A DNA stretch of 10,548 bases from JAAYBY01 sp964654125 (GTDB lineage Bacteria > Bacillota > Clostridia > Saccharofermentanales > UBA5734). Under the pieces are notes generated by a model. The model did not search any database. It was not told where the DNA came from and was given only the letters and a program-made list of their open reading frames with translations. Within the stretch, counting starts at the first letter, position 1; every line of letters starts with the position of its first letter. Positions 6,283 to 10,548 of the stretch are shown piece after piece. The DNA is taken from contig CAZZGG010000092.1 of the NCBI GenBank assembly GCA_964654125.1, positions 1 through 10,548 on the forward strand. The letters are read 5' to 3'. The translations under genes were made by a program, and so were the position numbers.

Positions 6283-7804
6283 CTTAAAGATTGGCTGGGC
6301 CAGCCGCGATATATCAACTGACAAGGCAGTCAATATCCTGGGTCAGTTCCACATGCGGATTTCCCAAGGAGTACTGGATCCGCTCAGTGTCACGGCGCTT
6401 GTGTTGGACAAGGGCACTGATCAGGTGATTTTCCTCTCAGCTGACCTGGCTGTGATCCGCTTTGGCCTGCTGGATGAAATCAGAAAGCGGGTGGAGGCAA
6501 AAACAGCCGGCATTCCAGTGGCTAAAATCTTGATGAACGCCACCCACACCCATTCTGCGCCCAGCCATTATGCTGACACTAGAGGAGATAACTGGACAGG
6601 GGCATCAACTGCAGCTGCTGATGATTTCCCGCATCCGGGCATCACGATTGCTTCCAGTGATCAATACCGCAGCTTTCTAGCTGACCAGGCAGCTGAGGCA
6701 ATTGTCAGCGCCTGGCAGCAAAGGGAAGCGGCTGGTCTGGCCTATGGTTATGCTTATGCTGTCAGCTCACACAGCCGCAGGGCGATCTACGCCGATGATG
6801 TTTCTTTGCGGCCGGGAGCAAGAGATGGTGCCGGTTACAGGGTGGATGGCCACGCCGTTATGTATGGTGACACCAGTGATGCCCAATTCAGCCACTATGA
6901 GGCAGGGGCGGACCCCTTCATTAACCTGCTCTTTACTTTTGACAGGGCAGGCGAGATCAGTGGAGCCATTATCAATCTACCGGCACCCTCACAAAACTCA
7001 GAACACAGCCATTTATTGTCGGCTGATTTTTGGCATGATGTGCGTCAGCTGATCCACCAGCAATACGGGTGTATCTTCCTCTTGCCCCAATGTGCGGCAG
7101 CAGGTGACCTGTCACCGCGCATCCTGCATTATAAGGCGGCGCAGGCCAGACGTTTTGCTTTAAAATATGGCCTGGCTGAAGCAGAGACAGAGCTGGCAGC
7201 CCGGCGCGATCTAGCTGAGCGGATAGTCCAGGCTTTTAGTGAGTGCCTGGATTGGGCCAGGCGGGATATAAGAACAGACCTGCCGCTGCGTCATCTAGTC
7301 GAGACAGTGGAGCTAAGCAAACGCTTGATCACAGATGAAGAGGCAGACTATGCCCGGCGGCAATTAGCAGAACTGAACAGGCAAAGCTTCATGGAGGAGG
7401 GGGAGAGCCCACGCCAGATTCTGGAATTTAACTCCAGCCTGGCCGCCCGGCGCATCCGTTTTGAGAGAATCCTGGAGCGCTATGTCCAGCAAGCTGACCA
7501 GCCTTATCTGCCCATGGAGCTGCATGTGCTGCGTCTGGGTGAGATTGCCTTTGCCTCCAACCGCTTTGAGCTTTATATGGACTATATGCACCGCATCCAA
7601 GCCCGCAGCCCTTTTATCCAGACCTTTATCATCCAGCTGGCGGGTACTCCCGGGCCTGATGGTGGCTCTTATCTGGCAACAGAACGAGCTGTTGCCAACA
7701 GAGGTTATGGAGCCTCCATGTTCGATAATCTGCTCTCACCAGCCGGAGGCCAGGAGCTGGTTGAAAAGACCCTGGAGCTTTTAGAGAAATTACATAGTAG
7801 TTAG
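6275..7804 (+). CDS. Ceramidase-like amidase, group 2, the copy that retains the GDxSP serine
   Basis: The 509-aa product starts at ATG 6275, within the last 8 bases of the preceding group 1 gene; a GAGG at 6268-6271 is unusually close (3 bases), so translation is probably coupled. Motifs are NATHTHSAP (His91, His93), SSHSRR (His166), CAAAGDLSPR (Ser280, TCA at 7112-7114), Glu432, Tyr466 and Tyr478. It is the only one of the four group 2 proteins here that keeps the serine of the ceramidase GDxSP motif, so it is the best candidate for an active group 2 enzyme. It is visibly less like the group 2 protein at 2467 than the two group 1 proteins are like each other, with much change at residues 71-80 and 101-125. 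No signal peptide is visible. The substrate is unknown. Confidence 0.85.
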   Translation: MSSLKIGWASRDISTDKAVNILGQFHMRISQGVLDPLSVTALVLDKGTDQVIFLSADLAVIRFGLLDEIRKRVEAKTAGIPVAKILMNATHTHSAPSHYADTRGDNWTGASTAAADDFPHPGITIASSDQYRSFLADQAAEAIVSAWQQREAAGLAYGYAYAVSSHSRRAIYADDVSLRPGARDGAGYRVDGHAVMYGDTSDAQFSHYEAGADPFINLLFTFDRAGEISGAIINLPAPSQNSEHSHLLSADFWHDVRQLIHQQYGCIFLLPQCAAAGDLSPRILHYKAAQARRFALKYGLAEAETELAARRDLAERIVQAFSECLDWARRDIRTDLPLRHLVETVELSKRLITDEEADYARRQLAELNRQSFMEEGESPRQILEFNSSLAARRIRFERILERYVQQADQPYLPMELHVLRLGEIAFASNRFELYMDYMHRIQARSPFIQTFIIQLAGTPGPDGGSYLATERAVANRGYGASMFDNLLSPAGGQELVEKTLELLEKLHSS

Positions 7805-7816
7805 GAGGCAGCCGCC

Positions 7817-9046
7817 ATGGCAACCCTGATTCATAATTGCAATATCATTGATGGTGTAAGCGACTTGCCCTTAAAAGATGGTTGGGTCCTGCTTGAAGAT
7901 GAGAAAATAGTAAAGGTCGGCCAAGGCGAGCTGCCCCCGGTTACAGCTGAAAGGCTGGACGGGGAGGGCGGCACCCTTTTGCCTGGCCTGATTAATCTGC
8001 ATGTCCATATCCATAGAAGGCACCTGCACCAGGCCCAGAGCAGCTTTCGCCAGGGTGCAGCCGAGGTGGCCCGGGCCCCTGAAGCAGTCCAGATCCTCTA
8101 TGCCTTAAAAAACGGCCTGTATGAGCTGAGCCGGGGCATCACCAGCCAGCGGGATTGTGGCTCGCCTTTACGTCTGGCCAGCAAACTGCGCCAGGGCCTG
8201 GCAGCCGGCATCTATAGAGGGCCGCGCCTGATCACCTGTGGCTATGCCGTGGCCTGCACAGGCGGCCATTGCACCCATGGGGAGCCGAATGCGGTCCTGT
8301 CAGTTGAAGCGGACGGGCCTGCTGGAGTAGCGCGGGCTGTGCGCCAGGAGATCAAGCAAGGGGCGCAGTTTATCAAGATGATGGCCAGTGGTGGCCTTGC
8401 CGCCGCACCTGAGCGTGAGCACCCCGACTGGGTGGAATTCACGCTGGAGGAAATGCAGGCTGGTGTCCAGGCAGCACATAGTCATAAAAAAACTGTCACT
8501 GTCCATGCCATGGGTGAATTGCCACCTTTGACTGCCCTTATGGCTGGGGTGGATGGCATTGAGCATGGCACCAGGCTGACAGAGCAGGTGATAGAAATGA
8601 TGCTGGCCCAAAATGCCTATTATGTGCCGACCATGAGCGGTATTACTGTGCTGGCTGAAAGAGAAGAAAAAGCAGGCCGGCTGGAACATGCCAGGATGGT
8701 GCGGGAGCTGGTGGTTTATCCGCAAAGAGAAAGTGTCAAGCAAGCTTACAAGAGCGGTGTCTTGGTTGGAGCCGGCACTGATACCTTGGGTGAGATGGTG
8801 TATGAACTGGAGCTGATGGAGTCTTGCGGTTTTAGCAAAATGGCAGCGATTAAGGCGGCCACCACCAATGCAGCCAAGATTATCGGAATGGACGATGCAC
8901 TGGGCCAGATCAGGCCGGGTTATCTAGCGGACCTACTTTTGGTTAAGAAGGATCCTTTGGCTTCACTCGCTAATCTGCGCCAGGTGCAGGCTGTCTTTTT
9001 TGCAGGAGCAAAAGTTACAGCGGATTGGATGCTCAAGCTCAATTAA
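7817..9046 (+). CDS. Metal-dependent amidohydrolase (prolidase / Xaa-Arg dipeptidase-like)
   Basis: This 409-aa cytoplasmic protein has the amidohydrolase layout: a small N-terminal beta domain (1-55), a metal-dependent TIM-barrel and a returning C-terminal strand (GQIRPGYLADLLLV, 363-376). The metal-site set looks complete: His62 and His64 in NLHVHI, Lys187 in FIKMMASGG (the expected carboxylated lysine), His230 in TVHAMG, His250 in GIEHG and Asp322 in GAGTDT. A TGGHCTHGEP stretch (148-157) is typical of the dinuclear-zinc imidazolonepropionase-related and prolidase-type group, whose characterised members cut dipeptides such as Xaa-Arg or Xaa-Pro and related amides. AGGAGG at 7803-7808, spacing 8, supports the start, 12 bases after the preceding stop. 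It probably acts on a second amide bond in the same pathway; the substrate is not decided by sequence. Confidence 0.87.
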   Translation: MATLIHNCNIIDGVSDLPLKDGWVLLEDEKIVKVGQGELPPVTAERLDGEGGTLLPGLINLHVHIHRRHLHQAQSSFRQGAAEVARAPEAVQILYALKNGLYELSRGITSQRDCGSPLRLASKLRQGLAAGIYRGPRLITCGYAVACTGGHCTHGEPNAVLSVEADGPAGVARAVRQEIKQGAQFIKMMASGGLAAAPEREHPDWVEFTLEEMQAGVQAAHSHKKTVTVHAMGELPPLTALMAGVDGIEHGTRLTEQVIEMMLAQNAYYVPTMSGITVLAEREEKAGRLEHARMVRELVVYPQRESVKQAYKSGVLVGAGTDTLGEMVYELELMESCGFSKMAAIKAATTNAAKIIGMDDALGQIRPGYLADLLLVKKDPLASLANLRQVQAVFFAGAKVTADWMLKLN

Positions 9047-9061
9047 GGAAGGTGCTTTCTT

Positions 9062-10548
9062 ATGGCAAGAATTAAAATCGGCTGGGCCAGCCGTAATGTC
9101 TCAACATTTAAGCCTGTCAATATTCCAGGCCAGTTTCACATGCGGATCGCACAAGGTGTACTTGACCCGGTGACTGTGACTGCGCTAGTGCTTGATGATG
9201 GCCAGGATCAGGTGATATTTTTGTCGGCTGATCTTGTTGTGGTCCGTTCCGGCCTGCTGGATCTGATTCGCACATTAGTCAACTGGCTCGAACCAAAAAT
9301 TCCTGTGCAGAAAATCCTCATGAATGCCACCCATACCCATGCCGGGCCCAGTCATTATCATGATAGGGGCACCAGTGCAGCGACTCCATTCACCATCCCG
9401 CATCCGGGAGTGGAAATAGCTTCCAGTGATGATTATCGTAGCTTTCTGGCCAGCCAGGCGGCCAGTGCCATTGTTGATGCCTGGCGCAAAAGGGCAGCAG
9501 GTGGGATAGCTTATGGTTATGGCTACGCCGTGACAGCCCAGAACCGGCGCAGTGTCTATTTTGATGATACATCGCAAAGGCAGGGCCAAAAGGCGGATGG
9601 TTTTCGTATTAATGGCCATGCTGTAATGTATGGCCAGACCAATGATGAGAATTTCAGCCATTATGAGGCAGGATCAGACCATTTTGTTAATCTACTCTTT
9701 ACTTTTGACGAGCAGGATCGCTTGAGCGGGGCAGTGGTTAATCTGGCTGCTCCCGCTCAGGTATCTTCCCAAGAATACCGCTTGTCGGCCGACTTTTGGC
9801 ATGATGTGCGCCTGGCTATCCGGGCGGAGTATGGTGATATCCAGCTCCTGCCCCAGTGTGCGCCAGCAGGTGATCTGGCACCACGTATTTTGCATTACCA
9901 GGCAGCTGAAAAAAGGCGCTTTGCCTTAAAATACGGCCAGGTCAGCTGGCAGGAGGCTAACCGAAAGGACATTGCCAGCCGCATCCTGGCTTCTTTCAGT
10001 GAAGTTTTGGCCTGGGCGAAGAAGGATATCCAAACTGAGCTGGAGCTTTCACACATGGTTAAAACTGTTCATTTACAAAAGCGTGAGATCAGTGCTGCTG
10101 AGCAGCAGTTTGCTCGGGAAAAATTGGAGGAGCTGGAAAAGATTAATTACAGGTTGGCTGGTGCCAGCCCAATTGAATTGCTGAAAGAAAACTCCCAGCT
10201 TGATTCGCAAAGACGGCGCTTAAGACGGGTCCTAGAGCGATATCAGGATAAGGAAGAGCGCTTACCGATGGAGCTGCATGCCGTCCGGCTGGGTCAGATC
10301 GCCTTTGTCTCCAACCGCTTTGAGCTCTATATGGATTTCATGCACCGGATCCAGGCCCGCAGTCCTTTTGTCCAGACTTTTGTGATCCAGCTGGCAGCCA
10401 CCCCCGGTGATGATGGCGGCAGCTATCTGGCAACCGGGCGGGCGCAGGCTAACCGGGGCTATGGTGCCAGCCTTTTTGATAATCTTGTTTCGCCCGCTGG
10501 TGGCCAGGAGCTGGTGGAGGAGTCATTGGCCTGTTTAGAGGAGCTGGC
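9062..10548 (+). CDS. Ceramidase-like amidase paralog, group 2 (GDLAP), 3' end outside window
   Basis: The ATG at 9062 follows GGAAGG (9047-9052, spacing 9), 15 bases after the amidohydrolase stop. The frame stays open to the window end for 495 codons; by comparison with paralogs only a few residues are missing. Motifs are NATHTHAGP (His91, His93), CAPAGDLAPR (Ala273, GCA at 9878-9880, in place of the serine), Glu421, Tyr455 and Tyr467. Uniquely, the GHSRR block reads TAQNRR, so the conserved histidine is Gln160. The PQCAAAGD motif is also altered to PQCAPAGD. It has therefore lost two candidate active-site residues while keeping the zinc-site His pair and the C-terminal Glu/Tyr set. It is the most divergent group 2 copy and may be a non-catalytic or altered-specificity member. 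It has no signal peptide. Confidence 0.85.
   Translation, partial: MARIKIGWASRNVSTFKPVNIPGQFHMRIAQGVLDPVTVTALVLDDGQDQVIFLSADLVVVRSGLLDLIRTLVNWLEPKIPVQKILMNATHTHAGPSHYHDRGTSAATPFTIPHPGVEIASSDDYRSFLASQAASAIVDAWRKRAAGGIAYGYGYAVTAQNRRSVYFDDTSQRQGQKADGFRINGHAVMYGQTNDENFSHYEAGSDHFVNLLFTFDEQDRLSGAVVNLAAPAQVSSQEYRLSADFWHDVRLAIRAEYGDIQLLPQCAPAGDLAPRILHYQAAEKRRFALKYGQVSWQEANRKDIASRILASFSEVLAWAKKDIQTELELSHMVKTVHLQKREISAAEQQFAREKLEELEKINYRLAGASPIELLKENSQLDSQRRRLRRVLERYQDKEERLPMELHAVRLGQIAFVSNRFELYMDFMHRIQARSPFVQTFVIQLAATPGDDGGSYLATGRAQANRGYGASLFDNLVSPAGGQELVEESLACLEEL

Larger units (their letters stand above)
4812..7804 (+). repeat. Duplicated group 1/group 2 pair, copy 2
   Basis: This is the second copy of the segment at 1004-3999, with the same gene order, the same orientation, a start-stop overlap between the genes and the same 13-base leader block at its left edge. 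The TSUP gene separates the two copies, so this is not a simple head-to-tail tandem repeat. Confidence 0.75.

Noticed and set aside
1..10548. Insertion sequence, CRISPR array, tRNA or phage genes
   Set aside because: No transposase motifs, regularly spaced repeats, cloverleaf sequences or phage proteins were found; the only large repeats are the paralogous genes.

Overview
The window is a one-strand (+) array of accessory genes dominated by one enzyme family. Six ORFs, two of them cut by the window edges, belong to the neutral/alkaline ceramidase-like amidase family, recognisable from a THTH zinc-site motif, a GDxS/A-P motif and a C-terminal Glu...Tyr...Tyr signature. They fall into two subfamilies: group 1 (about 484 aa, GDQSP) and group 2 (about 510 aa, GDLAP or GDLSP). 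The other genes are a TSUP (TauE/SafE-like) membrane transporter and a metal-dependent amidohydrolase of the prolidase/Xaa-Arg dipeptidase type.

Layout: group 2 C-terminal part (1-809); a 213-bp gap with a strong hairpin and an antisense hydrophobic ORF that looks like the tail of a truncated convergent gene; group 1 gene (1023-2480) overlapping a group 2 gene (GTG start, 2467-3999); TSUP transporter (4046-4771); a second group 1 gene (4831-6282) overlapping a second group 2 gene (6275-7804); amidohydrolase (7817-9046); a last group 2 gene (9062 to the window end). Gaps after the first intergenic region are 12-59 bp or overlaps, every gene has a purine-rich ribosome site, and no terminator is seen after the first gap. 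The genes from 1023 onward therefore look like one operon.

The group 1/group 2 pair has been duplicated as a unit: the two group 1 proteins are about 81% identical by manual count. The array extends past both edges. The most striking feature is that the serine of the ceramidase GDxSP motif is kept in both group 1 proteins and in one group 2 protein, but is alanine in the other three group 2 proteins, each with a different Ala codon. Together with the translational overlap this suggests a two-subunit enzyme or division of labour among paralogs. None of the complete proteins has a signal peptide, so, unlike classical secreted ceramidases, they should act in the cytoplasm on an imported or internally produced amide. 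The amidohydrolase and the TSUP exporter would then cleave a further amide/peptide bond and expel an organic or sulfur-containing anion; this pathway is inference and the substrate is unknown.

Organism: strong AGGAGG-type ribosome sites, compact same-strand operons and one GTG start fit a Bacillota (Firmicutes) bacterium with slightly over 50% G+C by eye; I cannot name the genus. No tRNA, rRNA, CRISPR array, insertion sequence or phage gene is visible.
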